A stretch of DNA of 64,000 nt, from contig NW_009799179.1 in the NCBI RefSeq assembly GCF_000213175.1, forward strand, positions 4,318,171 through 4,382,170, read 5' to 3'. The translations under genes and the position numbers were made by a program. The notes beneath the pieces are model-generated. The model worked only from the letters and a program-made list of their open reading frames with translations. It was not told where the DNA came from and ran no database searches. The DNA comes from Neurospora tetrasperma FGSC 2508 (taxonomy: Eukaryota > Ascomycota > Sordariomycetes > Sordariales > Sordariaceae). Of the stretch, positions 1 through 14,007 are shown piece by piece (position 1 is the first letter of the stretch; every line of letters begins with the position of its first letter).

Positions 1-710
1 CTATTTAGGGGTCTACTTAGTCAATCTTTAATATTATTTAGTTTAACCTTTAAACTTAATCAAATAGTAATAAAGTAGTAAAGAAAGGGGATTACTAAAG
101 AAGTAAAAAATATAAATACTTAGTTTAAAAGGGCAAAAGTTAAATAATAGTTAATAAGTCTAATAAATTATTATTAGACCTAACGTATCTCCCCCCTCAA
201 TGAAAGTAAGAAACGTAAGAAATAATAAGGCCGGTTTGAAACTAAACTATAGGTACTATTTATTATACGAAGATATACTTTATTAGTAATAATAATAGAA
301 AATAATAAAGTAAATAACTAATTACTAGATAGAGCAATAGTATATAACGATTAATAATAATCTTATTAAAGGAAATTGAAAATAAGAACTATTACAAGCC
401 TCAACCTAGGACCTTGTATACAACTTTACTAAATATAAGTAAGATAGATGTAAGGTTAGTATAATATTAATTAATAATCTATTAACCTTAATAGAGGTTA
501 ATAGAACGAACACTCTTATATAACAAACTATACGCTCTAGTAAGCAGCTGCTATAACAAGATAGAGTATTTAGGTATCTACTAAGAATGCCTCACAACAC
601 CGTCTACCCGCACCTTCTCTAAACTAGAAGTTGTAAGGTATATAAGAAGGAAGGTAAGAGCGACCGGCTAGAGTAAGAGCGACCGGCTATATATAAAGTC
701 GTTTAGCGGG

Positions 711-1175
711 GTTTATTTAGGGGGTTATATACCTATAGCCGGGCTTGCAACTATATATAAGGTTACTCAATAGGGTCTATTTAGGGGGTTATATACCTAT
801 AACCGGACTTACGACTATATATAGGGTTATTTAGTAGGGTCCGTTTAGGGGGTTATATACCTATAGCCGGGCTTGCGACTGTATATAGGGTCGTTTAGTA
901 GGGTCCGTTTAGGGGATTATACGCCTATAGTTAAGTATAGGGTCGTTTAATAATATTTATTTAAAGGGTTATACGCTTGTAGCTAAGTATAGGGTCGCTT
1001 AATAATACTTATTTAGAAAGTTATACGCTTATAGCTAAGTATAGGGTTACTTAATAATATTTATTTAGAGGGTTATACGTTTATAGCTAGGTATAGGGTC
1101 GCTTAATAATATTTATTTAGAGAGTTATACGCCTATAACCAAGCTTGCGACCGTATATAAGGGTTATATAGTAGG
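711..1175. repeat. Compound tandem array of 64-bp and 52-bp units
   Basis: A recurring anchor (variants of GTCCGTTTAG / ATTTATTTAG) starts at 711, 775, 839, 903, 955, 1007, 1059 and 1111. The spacing is 64 bp for the first three steps and 52 bp for the next four. The short unit lacks about 12 bp corresponding to the CGGGCTTGCGAC part of the long unit. The last unit, starting at 1111, has this segment again, so short units are nested between long ones. Units differ mainly by C/T and G/A changes. Function unknown. Confidence 0.85.
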
Positions 1176-1525
1176 TTATATACTTGTAATTAGGTATATA
1201 ATTATAAAGTAAGTTTAATTAGAAGACTTTATATTTATTATAAGGCTCAATTCTATAGGAAGGATATTAGAATTTTTATTTTAATACTTTTCTATAGTAT
1301 ATTATTTTTAAATAACTTTTATTAAGTATAGTAATATATATAATTATAGAGGTTAAGGCGTAAGCTAGCCTATAATTAAGTTCCTAGCTAATATTAAGTA
1401 TTAGGAGAATATTATAGGGTTTCTTTATTATTTAAAAAACTAATTAAAGTTAAAAAATTATAATATAACATTACTACCTTAGGCCCGTCCTCTAAACAGT
1501 ATTTAAGAAGATCCTTTAGAATAAG

Positions 1526-1530
1526 CTTTA
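1526..1530. repeat. Left target-site duplication (CTTTA)
   Basis: The five bases immediately before the 5' LTR are identical to 9391-9395 after the 3' LTR. A 5-bp duplication is usual for Ty3/gypsy integrases. Confidence 0.85.
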
Positions 1531-1722
1531 TATTACAATACTGAATAATATAACTTAGCACCCTTAGCGTCCCGGTACTAAAGTCTAGCCGTCCCTTAAT
1601 TATACCTCCACTTAGCTTATATATATAGTCCGAGAGTAGAATTTTCGCTACTCTCTTTTAATATTCTCCTCTTCGTACAATATTACATCTTCTCTAAGTC
1701 CCTTCTAGTCAGTATTATAATA
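1531..1722 (+). repeat. 5' LTR of the RIPped chromovirus
   Basis: This 192-bp LTR aligns end to end without gaps with 9199-9390. About two dozen positions differ, all but about two being transitions. This copy has more T/A at the differing sites, so it is the more heavily RIPped one. The terminal TG...CA is eroded to TA...TA. I could not recognise a primer-binding site downstream. Confidence 0.9.
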
Positions 1723-4700
1723 GTATATTATACCTTTTCTACTAATTAATAACCTAATAATTAAAATCGTTTTACCTCGATTTAATTTTAAAATCGGTAC
1801 TAACTTCGCCCCGTCCTAGCCTAATTACGTTATACTTACAATTTAATCCTACTTTATTATAATTATCCTTTAAAAAACCCCTTAGATTTATTATTTTGAT
1901 ATTACTACTATATTTTATTACTATTACGCTACTTATAGAACACCCCCGACTATATAGCTAATTTAGCCCTAATACTTTTAATACTTCTCTTTATACTTTA
2001 TACTATTATTATTCTTATATTATAATTTTAAATTAAATTATAAACGATTTTATAAGTTTATTATATATAATTATATTTAATTTTAATATAGCGCCCGTTC
2101 GCAAAGTAATAGTCCGTATTCTCTTTTATCCTAATATTCTCTCCTTTATTTATAAAGTAGTTAAAAACCTCTTTAAGGATCTTTCTAACTTTACTTCTAT
2201 TTTAGAAGTAGATTTTAATATTCTTACCTAACTTTAACTCTACTTTACATTTATTAAAGAATATTTCGGTAGGGCCTATAGTAAGTTTTATATTACCCGG
2301 TAGGAGGCTTTAAAGGCCTAATAAATAGTTAATTAAATTTAGTATACTATAATTTAGAACTTTATAACCGCTTTTTAAATATAGTAGGACTTTATTAAAA
2401 TTATAGCGGAGGCCGCTACTATAATTATATAAGTTTAATAAATATAGTAATAATTTACTAAAATTAAAAATTATACTCAGTAGTAGAATAGTAATACTAT
2501 AGTAATAGTATACTAATTTTAGTAAATTATATATACTTCCGTTACTATCTGTTTATATAGGGCTGAACCCTTAATATTCAATAGTATTAAAATATCCTTA
2601 TTTAAATATTAGGAAGAATATATTAATTAATAATCCTAATTAATTATTAAATTTATATTCGATTTCGCTACCTACCTAACCCTAACTAACTATATTTTTT
2701 ATATTTTTTAACGCCTTTCCAGTAATATTTATACCTATATTCGGGCTAAGGTTAATATTATTATGCTTAACTTCTATAATACTTCGGTTTAATTAATTAG
2801 GCTTTTTAATTTCTAGGATATTTTTATTTATTTTAATTCTTATTATAGTACTTTAAATATTTATACTAAAATAGTATAGAAAATGGACCGTTTTAAATAG
2901 GGTAGTATATTGTTCGTTAATTTTATTATGACTTTTATTAAACTAGCTAATTAATATAAATTCGACGGCTAGCGTTATATTAATATATTTAAGTCTAAAA
3001 TTAATAACCCCTTCCAAAATACTTTAATTATTATTATAATACGCTTGATGGCTAATAATTTTATTACGTAGGTCGAATTCCTCCGGGTTTTAATTAATAA
3101 TATTAATAATTACTAGTATTAAAGTAGTAGCTTTTTAATATTATTATAGCCCCCCCCCCCTACTATAAACGTCGGCGACCCTATAATCTTTAATAAAGTA
3201 GGCGCTCTTTAGAAGGGCCCTATCTTTTAAATTAAAAAGGACTAACGCTACAAGTTTAATTTATATATATATTATAGTACCCCTAACTATTATACAATAA
3301 TATATATAGCGAAAATTAAATTAAAGCCTACTAGCTTTATTATTGCTTCTACCCCCCTTTAAGAGGTAGGAAAAATTTAACCTCTAATATAAATTGCTAT
3401 TAGAAGTATAATTCGAAGGATTTAGAGGATTTATATTTACATTTTATAAGATCTAATACTAATTTCTCTTTTTTGAATTCGCTTCGTTTCGGTACCGGTT
3501 CCTTAGTCCTTTATTCTATTATAATTAACTCCGGTTATTCCCTAATAAATTTTATTAATTCCTCTTTCGTATATTATTATAATATCCTTATAATATTATT
3601 CTCCTAACTTTATACCCTCTAATTAATTAATAGTTAAAAAAGAGGCGAAATTTTATATGTTTATATTTTATCTTACTTTATTAATTTATTTACGGACCGT
3701 TTTACTTTATTTATTTAATTATTTAGCGGTCTAAATATAATCCTCGGCTTCTCTTAATTAAGGAAGTATAATTTAGCGATTGATTAATTTAATAAATTTA
3801 TAGAATTACTAGGTTTTATTACTATTAAAGCGCCGGCCCTGTTCGACTTTACTTAATATACCCCTTTAAACTTTAAATTTACTAAAATTAACCTTCTAAT
3901 AATTATATAATTTATAAAGCTTATCCCCCGGGATAAATTCCGGCCTACTACGAAATTAAAACTATTTTACCCCTATTCCCTAATTAGAAGTAAATTATTA
4001 CTTACTATTAATATACGCCTAAATAACCGTATTTAGCCTTAGAATACTTTCATCCGTATTTTATTTACTATTAATTTTATTCTTTTATATAAAGAGTCTA
4101 GTATAGAGGTCTACTGGTATATATTAGACTAACTCTATTACTTTACTAAAGTATAAATAAAAGAACCTCCTAGTTTCGGATTTAATAATTTAATTAATTC
4201 TAATTAATTTTTTTACTACCTCAACAACGTTACGTTCCGAATAGTCTTTTAGAATTAATTAATTATATAATTTCTTTCTTAGCCGATTATTAACTATAGG
4301 AATTAGGTAGTAAAGGAATTATAGTTCTAAACTATTTTAGTAAAGGAAATTTAGAAATATATTAATAGTAAATTGTTACCGACCTAGTAGGAGATTTTTA
4401 CGGCCCTTCCTAAATACTTCTAGGGAAAGTAGAAGGCCTTCGACCCTAATATTATTAAAATAATACTATTATACCGCCCTTTCGACTATAAGATCGATTT
4501 AATCCTAGGATAAACCCCCTTTTACTACCGCCCCTACCCTATATTCTAAAAAAAACTCTAAGCTATCTATAAATATTTAAATAATTATTTTACTACCGGT
4601 TTTATTTATTTAAATTCTTCCCCAGTAGCCGTTCTGGTTCTACTAATTAAAAAGCCGGGCGGAGGTATTTATATTTATATTAATTATAGAGGGTTAAATA

Positions 4701-7700
4701 ATACTACTATTAAGAATAAATACCCTATTTCCCTTATTAGAAAAACTATCGACGCCCTTTAAAAAATAAAGTAATTTAATAAATTTAATATTATAGTAGC
4801 CTTTAATTAGCTACGGGTTACTTCTAGGGACGAATAGAAAATAGCCTTTATTATTAAATTCGGCCTATTCGAATACTTCGTTGCGAATTTTAATATAATA
4901 AACACCCCTGCCTCTTTTTAATACTATATTAATTACGTCCTATTCAACGTCCCTAATAAATATATTATTACCTATTTAAATAACGTTCTTATTTATAGCG
5001 AAATAAAGGTAGAATATAAATACTATTTCGAAAATATTATTTTTCGCTTCTATAAAGCGGGCTTTATTATAGATATTTATAAGTACGAATTCTATAAGTA
5101 TAAAACTAAATATTTAAATTTAATTATTTCCTAGGATAGTCTTTATATAAACCCGGAGAAAGTAAATATTATATTTAATTAGGGCGCCCCTAAAATATTA
5201 AAAAATTTCTAGCGTTTTATTAATTTTATAAACTTTTATTACTATTTTATTAAAAGTTTTTCGAAAATTGTTTAACCCTTAATTATATTAATATTTAAAG
5301 ATAAATAAACTTTACCCCTACCTCTGGCCTTATAGTTATATTCGAACAATTAAAAGTTATTTTTATTTCGGTATTAATTTTCGCCTATTAAAACCCTAAT
5401 TAAAAAATTATTATTAAAATAGACGTATTAAATTAAGCTTCTAAGGGCGTCCTATTTTAAATTAATAAGGAAGGGAAATACTACCCTTTCGCTTTCTTCT
5501 CCTTTAAATATTCTCTGGCTAAATATAACTATAAGATTTATAATAAAAAATTATTTATTATTATTAAGGTTTTTAAAGAATAGCGTTCTAAGTTTTAAAG
5601 TACGAAAGAGCCGGTCGAAGTCGTTATAAACTATAGAAATTTATAATACTTTACCTTTACGAAACTCCTTAATTAGTAGTAAATTAAATAATTCGAATTC
5701 CTTAGTAATTTTTACTTTAAAATTATTTACCGCCTTAGAGCCTACGCTATAGTCCCTAATACGCTTTTACGCCTCCCTAGTAGTATTCCGGCCGATAAAC
5801 GGAATATAAGTAATAATTAGATTATTAATTATATATATATATTCCTATTTAAAGAAAATTAAATCGAGGAATAGAATTCTAATAATATTATAGATAGGTT
5901 AACGCTAATAAAATTCTTCATCCTCAATACTAAATCTCCTATTAATAATTATATTAATACAATTTACTTAACTTTTTTAAAATCCTTAATAACCCTTATA
6001 ATACTTTAAAACCCTAATTGTAATGCGTTTCTAAGATAGCTATAGAAAATTATTAGCGTAATTATAATTAATTATAGGGTAATTTATAATAGGATTTTAA
6101 TTAGAAATAGGACTTTTATTCCCCTTTACTTTAAAGTTAGGCTCTAAATTCTATAGTATATTTACAATTCCGCCCTAAATAGGTACTTTAAACGATTTAA
6201 AACCTATAACCTTATTTAGCGGATTTATATATAGCCAAACCTTTCTTATAATATAATTATCTTTATTTAAAGCTACTATTTCCATATACAAATAAAGAAC
6301 TCCTACTTCGTACCCCCTAATTTCTTCGAATTATTATTAATCCCTTTTCGTAACTAATCCAATATTTCTATCGACTTTATTAGCCCCCTCCTAATAATAA
6401 AAATAAGCGGTTATATTTATACTTATATAATAATTATTATTAACCGCCTAATAAAAATACGCTATTATATTAGTATTTATAATTTATTAATTAAAACGAT
6501 TATTGCGGCCTTCCTATGCGAAATTTATTATTTTTATAATATACTGGACTTTATTATCTTTAACTAAGGTATTTAATTCGTTGCTACTTTTTAGTAAGAG
6601 TTTTACTACTTACTAAGTATTAAATAGAAGTTTTCCTCTTCTATTTACTCTAAAATTAATAATTAAATAGAAATTATTAATATTTATATTGAATAATACT
6701 TTTGTACTTTCTATTCCTACTATTAGGACGATTAGTTATAATAATTACCCCTAATAGAATTTATAATTAATAATTACATTTCTAAAACTATTAGCCTCTC
6801 TCTATTCTTTATTAACTATAAGTAGTACCCGAGGATAAGTATTAAATTACTATACTATAGGGCCGGCCCTATATTAATAGTATAATATTAAAAGCTATTT
6901 AATATATATAGTATTAAAGAACGGGTAAATAGAATTATTACTAGAGCCCGGCTATTTATAAAGGAGGCTTAGAAATATTACTAGTACTATACTAATATAT
7001 ATTAATTTAACGTACCCTAATATAAAATAAGTAATAAAATTTAGGTTAATATAAAGTATTAAAATTAGGGTAGATTAATCGCTAAACTCTTTAATAAATA
7101 GATAGGCCCTTTTATTATCGAGAAAGTATACCCCCAAACTATCGCTATTATTATAAATGCTTTATATAGGGTTTTCCTAATTTTTTATACCTCTTTTATC
7201 CGCCCCTACTAGGAGGGCCTCCTAAATTAGGATGTATTTAATAATACTTTAAATTAGTGAGCCTATAGTATAGTAGCTTCCCTTATTAACCCCGGGGAAG
7301 AAAAGTAATATTTTGAATATATTTTAGACTCTTAGTAAGATAAAGATAGCGATTTCGAATATAAGATTAAATAGCCGAAACTCTACTATTCTAATTAGCG
7401 TCCGGTAAAGGACTTCTAAATAAATATTAATAATATTAAAGACTTTTATTATAAGAATTTAAAAAAACCCGGCCCCTAACTACAATAAAACGAGACCGAA
7501 GCGTTAAAGGAACCCTAAAATACCCTTATCTACTATAGGAGCCCTAAATTAATAATTAATACAACTTTAAAATTATTAACTTAGTAGGTTACTTTTATTT
7601 AACTCTAGCCCGAAGAATTTAATAAAAATTATTACAATTTTTTCTCTTACAATTATTCTATACGGTTTTTACAATTTTTACGTTTTTTTATAAAGTATAA

Positions 7701-9198
7701 AACCATTTTTTAACGTATTTAATAGCGAATCGCCGCAATTATACTACCTTTTTATTAATATTATTAGGGAACCCCGGTATAATTACTTTAATTAATTTCT
7801 ATAATTAAAACCCTAAGACCTAAATTCCTATCTTTATAATACTACTACCTTAGGATTAGTATAATAATATACTATAAGTAGGATAGGCCTATTATATTTT
7901 AAACCTAAGAAGAATAATTAAATATAGTTCAACTGATAAATTCCTCTATTCTCTTAGGGGTAGGATTTTCAATAATAGAAGCTAGGCGAAAAACCTCCGC
8001 TTCGATACTAGAATGGAATTAGAATTTAACTATTAACTATTAAATAAAGCTAGAGTCGCCTTCTAATAAATAAAATTTTATATCTTCGGCCTAAATATAG
8101 TGTTTACTCGCTAATATATTGAAGGCGGAATATAAATTACTAATAATTGCTAATATATTATAATATAAATTAATAGTAATATAAACTTTAATATGCTAAT
8201 ATAATATTAGTATTTCGGCCTTATACCCTTAGTAATACTTTTCTAGTACCCCCTTACTTACCGCTTTCTTAGTAGCCTTCTTAATACCGACTAGACTATA
8301 GTTACTACGGACATCCTCCTCGATAATTACGAAATTTTCTAATAATTTCTTCATTTTAATAACGATAATTATACGAATCACCTCCTCTTAAACGAATTCG
8401 CCATTCTCCTCCTTCTTTTAAAAGGAATTAACTTAATAGATTAAAGTAGAAGCGTCGGAATAATTACTAATTATAAGTATAATAGTTTTGTTTCGTTAGC
8501 GAAATACTAAATTAAAAATTTTATAAAATAATTTATAGGGTTTTAATTATTTTTAAAAATATAATAATAGTAATATTTCTTCTTCTTCCCTAGGGGAAGG
8601 AAGTATAGAATCTTAAACGGTTCGGCGCTATTAATCTCAATATTAAAATTATAGTAGTATAAGTAGGGTATATACCTAAATTCCAGTACGAGAGTCGTTA
8701 GAATTACCTCTTAAGTAATAGTATAGCCCTTAATTATTTTAGTACTATATTATACAACTTTTTCTTAGTATTCTTATTTTATTTAAAGTAATAATATAGG
8801 AGTAATAGATTTTTAGGAGCGAAGTATAGGAGTTTCGATAGTAATATACTAATAAAGGAGGAAGTAATAGAGTATAGTTATTATTAAGGAAAGGAAGAAA
8901 TAAAAGAGGGGAGGGAAGGAGGAGGAAGAAAGGAAGAGAAAGGAAGTAGGAGGAATATACAACGTATAGGCCCTATACTACTAGGGACGAATTAGGATTA
9001 ATATACTACTATTCTTAGAGCGTTCTACTATTATAATTATTACTAGGGGTAATAAACCCCGGTAAGCAACGTATAAACCCAAATATACTTTAATAACCTA
9101 AGACTACGGCGGTGCTACAACGGTAAAGAAATGTAAGGCTTCCGGTATACTTATTTTATTTATAATTAAGGTTAATTGCATTTTAGAAGCCCGGGTAC

Positions 9199-9390
9199 TA
9201 TTATAATACTATATAATATAACTTGGTACCCTTAGCGTCCCGGCACCGAAGTCCAGCCGTCCCTTAGTTATACCTCTACTTAGTTTATATATATAGTCCG
9301 AGAGTAGAGTTTTCGCTGCTCTCTTTTAATCTTCTTCTCTTTGTACAATATTACGTCTTCTCCAAGTCCCTTCTGGTCGGCATCGTGACA
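9199..9390 (+). repeat. 3' LTR of the RIPped chromovirus
   Basis: This 192-bp copy matches the 5' LTR and is less mutated, keeping more CpA/TpG. Its 3' end still reads GTGACA, giving a canonical CA terminus, while its 5' TG has become TA. It is followed directly by the right target duplication. Confidence 0.9.
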
Positions 9391-9395
9391 CTTTA
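9391..9395. repeat. Right target-site duplication (CTTTA)
   Basis: The five bases immediately after the 3' LTR are identical to 1526-1530 before the 5' LTR, which fixes both element ends. Confidence 0.85.
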
Positions 9396-9660
9396 TTTAT
9401 ATAATAGTAATATTTAACTAGAATTATCAATAGGCTATATAGGTATTGGCTTGAATAGTAGGATTTATTTATAATTGCAATTTAAGGATATTCGAGGATA
9501 TAAATATCTAATAATAAGAAGTAAAAGTCTTAATTTATTAGAAATTAACTTCTACGAAAATATTTATTAAGGATGTTTTTATTAATAAAGAGTAAAAAAA
9601 TAAACTTTTTGAGTATTTAAGTTATACTTTAAGAATTATAAGGAGGCTGGATAAACCTAT

Positions 9661-9810
9661 TAGCCTATCGATTTAGAATGTAATTAATAGCTATATTAAT
9701 TATTTAAGGAAAATAGTAACTTATAAAGGAAGCTTAATAGCCTATCGATTTAGAGTGTAGTTAATAATTATATTAACTATTCGGGGGAAATAGTAACTTA
9801 TAAAGAAAGC
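9661..9810. repeat. Tandem duplication, period 77 bp
   Basis: The segment beginning TAGCCTATCGATTTAG at 9661 recurs at 9738. The copies are about 73 bp long with a 3-bp spacer and differ mostly by transitions. Function unknown. Confidence 0.85.
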
Positions 9811-10203
9811 CTTAATTCTAATTTATTATAATAGTATATAGTATTATAATTCCCTATAGTCTACCAGGGTATTAGTACTATATATATTATATCCCCCCTT
9901 AGCCCCCTTTAAACTTATTTAATTAGTATTTAAGAAGAACCGTTCTAATACTAGGAAGTACCCTATAAATATTAGCAGTTTATTTAGGTAATTAATTTAT
10001 TTAGGTTATAGGATTATTTAGGTAATTGGATTATTACTAGGCATTTTAGTTATATTAGGCCTAGCTTTGCTAACGAGCTAACTGGAATTAAAATAATTAA
10101 TTTACTTAGGGACCTTTAGCTAATTTAAGTCTAACTTAATCGACGGGTTAGGTAGGAACTAAAGAAATTAAAGGTCTAAATAGTAGGTTAGGTATTTAAT
10201 TAT

Positions 10204-10412
10204 CTACGTAAATTTACCTTATTATTTTAATTAGCCTTCAATCTTTCTAGAATGAACTTAACTTTTATTTCTTAGGGGTCTTTTTAATTTCTATCCTTCT
10301 AGGGTTTAACCTACGTAAATTTACCTTATTACTTTAATCAGCCTTCGGACTTTCTAGAATGAATTTAACCTTTATTTTTTAGGTCTTTCTAATTTCTATT
10401 CCTCTAGGGCTT
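10204..10412. repeat. Tandem duplication, period 107 bp
   Basis: The segment beginning CTACGTAAATTTACCTTATT at 10204 recurs at 10311. The copies are about 105 bp long, head to tail, and differ mostly by transitions. Function unknown. Confidence 0.85.
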
Positions 10413-10698
10413 AATTTCTTATTAATATTTTAAGTTTTGGCTCGTAAGAGATTTTTACTAAGATAAAGTAGTAGTTTCTTTAAATAGAATACGTATTCTA
10501 GCTATTATATTTCTATTTAAGAAATTCCGACCTATATAAACTTCCCTATATTATTAGGCTGGTAATTTACAGGTTACTACTTAAAGACGTATAAAACGCT
10601 TATCTAATAGCGTAAGGAAGTTTAAATTAATTTAGAACTTTAGTTCTATTTAACCTTCAAAACTATAATACTCTTTTTCCTTTTTAGTTAAAAAGAAT

Positions 10699-11453
10699 NN
10701 NNNNNNNNNNNNNNNNNNNNNNNNNNNNNNNNNNNNNNNNNNNNNNNNNNNNNNNNNNNNNNNNNNNNNNNNNNNNNNNNNNNNNNNNNNNNNNNNNNNN
10801 NNNNNNNNNNNNNNNNNNNNNNNNNNNNNNNNNNNNNNNNNNNNNNNNNNNNNNNNNNNNNNNNNNNNNNNNNNNNNNNNNNNNNNNNNNNNNNNNNNNN
10901 NNNNNNNNNNNNNNNNNNNNNNNNNNNNNNNNNNNNNNNNNNNNNNNNNNNNNNNNNNNNNNNNNNNNNNNNNNNNNNNNNNNNNNNNNNNNNNNNNNNN
11001 NNNNNNNNNNNNNNNNNNNNNNNNNNNNNNNNNNNNNNNNNNNNNNNNNNNNNNNNNNNNNNNNNNNNNNNNNNNNNNNNNNNNNNNNNNNNNNNNNNNN
11101 NNNNNNNNNNNNNNNNNNNNNNNNNNNNNNNNNNNNNNNNNNNNNNNNNNNNNNNNNNNNNNNNNNNNNNNNNNNNNNNNNNNNNNNNNNNNNNNNNNNN
11201 NNNNNNNNNNNNNNNNNNNNNNNNNNNNNNNNNNNNNNNNNNNNNNNNNNNNNNNNNNNNNNNNNNNNNNNNNNNNNNNNNNNNNNNNNNNNNNNNNNNN
11301 NNNNNNNNNNNNNNNNNNNNNNNNNNNNNNNNNNNNNNNNNNNNNNNNNNNNNNNNNNNNNNNNNNNNNNNNNNNNNNNNNNNNNNNNNNNNNNNNNNNN
11401 NNNNNNNNNNNNNNNNNNNNNNNNNNNNNNNNNNNNNNNNNNNNNNNNNNNNN
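10699..11453. other. Assembly gap (755 Ns)
   Basis: All bases are N. The open frame that appears to cross this interval on the minus strand is an artefact of the Ns. Confidence 0.99.
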
Positions 11454-12083
<630 letters not shown>

Positions 12084-13988
12084 GTCTTCTTCTATCCTTA
12101 TTGTCTTAGTTAATTACTCTACTTAGTTTACTCTATTTATTCTACTAGTATTTAATTTATTAAATTAATAAGTGTAGTAGATTCTCCTTTACTAGAGTCC
12201 TTACTACGATTATTATTATTATTTCTACCCTCTTCTTCACCCTCTTCTCTACCTTCTTCCTCACTATCTCCTCCACTTTCTTCCCCAATTCTCTTTCTCT
12301 TTCTCCCTTAATTATATAGTAAACTAAATAGTATATAATTAAATCTTAATTATTCTAGGCTACTATAATTATACTCTTCTATATTTTAAATATTTAAGAA
12401 AAACTCAACTTCATCCCCGCTATTTTCTCCACTATCTCTACTACTATTACTTCTATTATCTTCATTAGAATCTTCTCTTAAAGAATAATAGCTAATAAAG
12501 TTACTAAGTAGCTTTAGGAGAAACGTTGGAACGTTAACGCGCTTTCGAATATTAATAAAAAACGATTTTTCTTTATTACTACTCTCAAGACTAAGAACCT
12601 TATATCTAAAATTTAGGGGTATCCAACTCAAATTATAATTCGTCGCTTTACAAAATTATTAGAACGTTAATTACTATAACCGCTTAAAGGGTTCTATTAA
12701 CCCTATTTTCCTTTTTTACTCAATAGATATTATACTCTACAATCTTCTCTTTTAATTTATTTATAATTCCCTACTTTTAAATTCGGAATTGCTTTTTATA
12801 GTCTTTTACTACTTACTTTTCCTCCTCTCTTTCGTTTGTACGCTATATATCTATAAAAGACGTACTATCGATCTATATATTTAATAATTTAATTATTCTT
12901 CGAATAAATATTCTTTTAGTCCGGTCGTTAAGATAATTATTCTTATTATTTACAAATTTATTAATAAAGGTCTTATAAAAAGTAGTTTTATAAAAATGAG
13001 TTTCTATATTAATTAATTTCGTTGTTAAACTTTTAATTAGCTAATTAGATTTTTTAAGAATCTTTTTAATTTAGGGAGTAATATTCTTTAATAGCCTAAT
13101 AATTTCTATAGTTTTAATTTAACATTCTAGATTAAACTCTATTATTTGAAGCTACTAAGGAGTAAATTTACTTACCAAATCTTTTTAAAGTTAGTTAATA
13201 ATTAGTTTAAGGTTGTAAAGCTATATTCTAAATTTTCAAAAATTATTTAAAATATATAGGCTAGTGAATATACTATTAAATATATAATAAGAGTCTAATT
13301 AGTATAAAATATTAAAAAAAAAAAACTAAAAAAAAAAAAAAAAAGAGATTTATACTAAAATTTCGTATAAAATTATGCCAATCAAACTACAAATTTCCAC
13401 CTCGAAGGTAGTTTCGCAATACTTTCTAGTATAAGTGTTTAAAATATCGAAAAATATTTATATTTATAGGTTATAAAAAATATAAAGAATATAGAGGAAA
13501 AAAGATAATAATAATATTAAATTCTTTATAGTAATTATATACCTTTTGGTCGTAGTAGTTTAAAAAAGAATTAAGTAAAAGAAGGCAATATTCTTTACTA
13601 CCTAATTATATATAAAAATTCTTATTTTTTCGAATTATAATTTTATTATTTTGAATTATAGTTTATTCTTCTTTAGGGGTTATACTAAACTACTCACTAA
13701 AGTCCAAATTATAATGCTAGGTATTAGTAAGGTACTTCTAAGAATATTTATTAAAATATTTAACTTTATCCAACGTAATTTGAATATTATTAAATACTAT
13801 TTTAGAGACGTTAAATTTTATATTTAGATTAAAGTCCTAGAAAAAACCCTAATTAGCTACTAGGTTGGTTTTAAAAATATAATAAATTAGAATAAAGTTA
13901 CTAGTAATACTTTTAGCGCTAATTAAGGTTACTAATTTACAGTTAGTAGGATTAGTAATTTAAAGCTAAAAAGAAATTAATATAATTA

Positions 13989-14007
13989 AAAAAAAAAAAA
14001 AAAAAAA
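13989..14007. repeat. Poly(A) tract inside the transposase relic
   Basis: This is a run of about 19 A in the coding relic between the first and second catalytic blocks. Another A-rich run lies at 13314-13342. Both look like post-inactivation slippage products. Confidence 0.7.

Larger units (their letters stand above)
1..1530. other. RIP-mutated AT-rich DNA, no gene
   Basis: This stretch is extremely A+T rich, almost lacks CpA and TpG, and has stops in every frame, which is the signature of Neurospora RIP. I recognise no coding relic in it. It holds a 17-bp direct duplication (655-671 and 673-689) and the tandem array described separately (about 711-1175). It ends at the target duplication of the LTR element. 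Confidence 0.8.
1531..9390 (+). mobile_element. RIP-inactivated Ty3/gypsy chromovirus (LTR retrotransposon)
   Basis: This is a full-length but dead LTR retrotransposon of 7860 bp in plus orientation. Two 192-bp LTRs (1531-1722 and 9199-9390) are flanked by the same 5-bp target duplication, CTTTA. Between them, reading through RIP stop codons, gypsy domains appear in order. They are a decayed CCHC-like knuckle (about 3260), an aspartic protease with NSG for DSG (about 3527), reverse transcriptase (about 4650-4990, including NYRGLN, KNKYPI and YLNNVLIYS for YLDDVLIYS), RNase H (about 5400-5590), integrase (about 6360-6480, ISIDFISPL) and a C-terminal chromodomain-like segment (about 7310-7420). 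The order PR-RT-RH-IN-chromodomain identifies the Metaviridae/chromovirus type. Catalytic D residues read as N, as G-to-A RIP changes would give. No frame is open, so it cannot be active. Confidence 0.93.
9396..10698. other. RIP-mutated AT-rich DNA with two short tandem duplications
   Basis: There is no open frame and no recognisable coding relic. The stretch contains a duplicated segment of about 73 bp (9661-9734 and 9738-9810) and one of about 107 bp (10204-10310 and 10311-10412), each pair differing mainly by transitions. It runs into the N gap. Confidence 0.75.
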
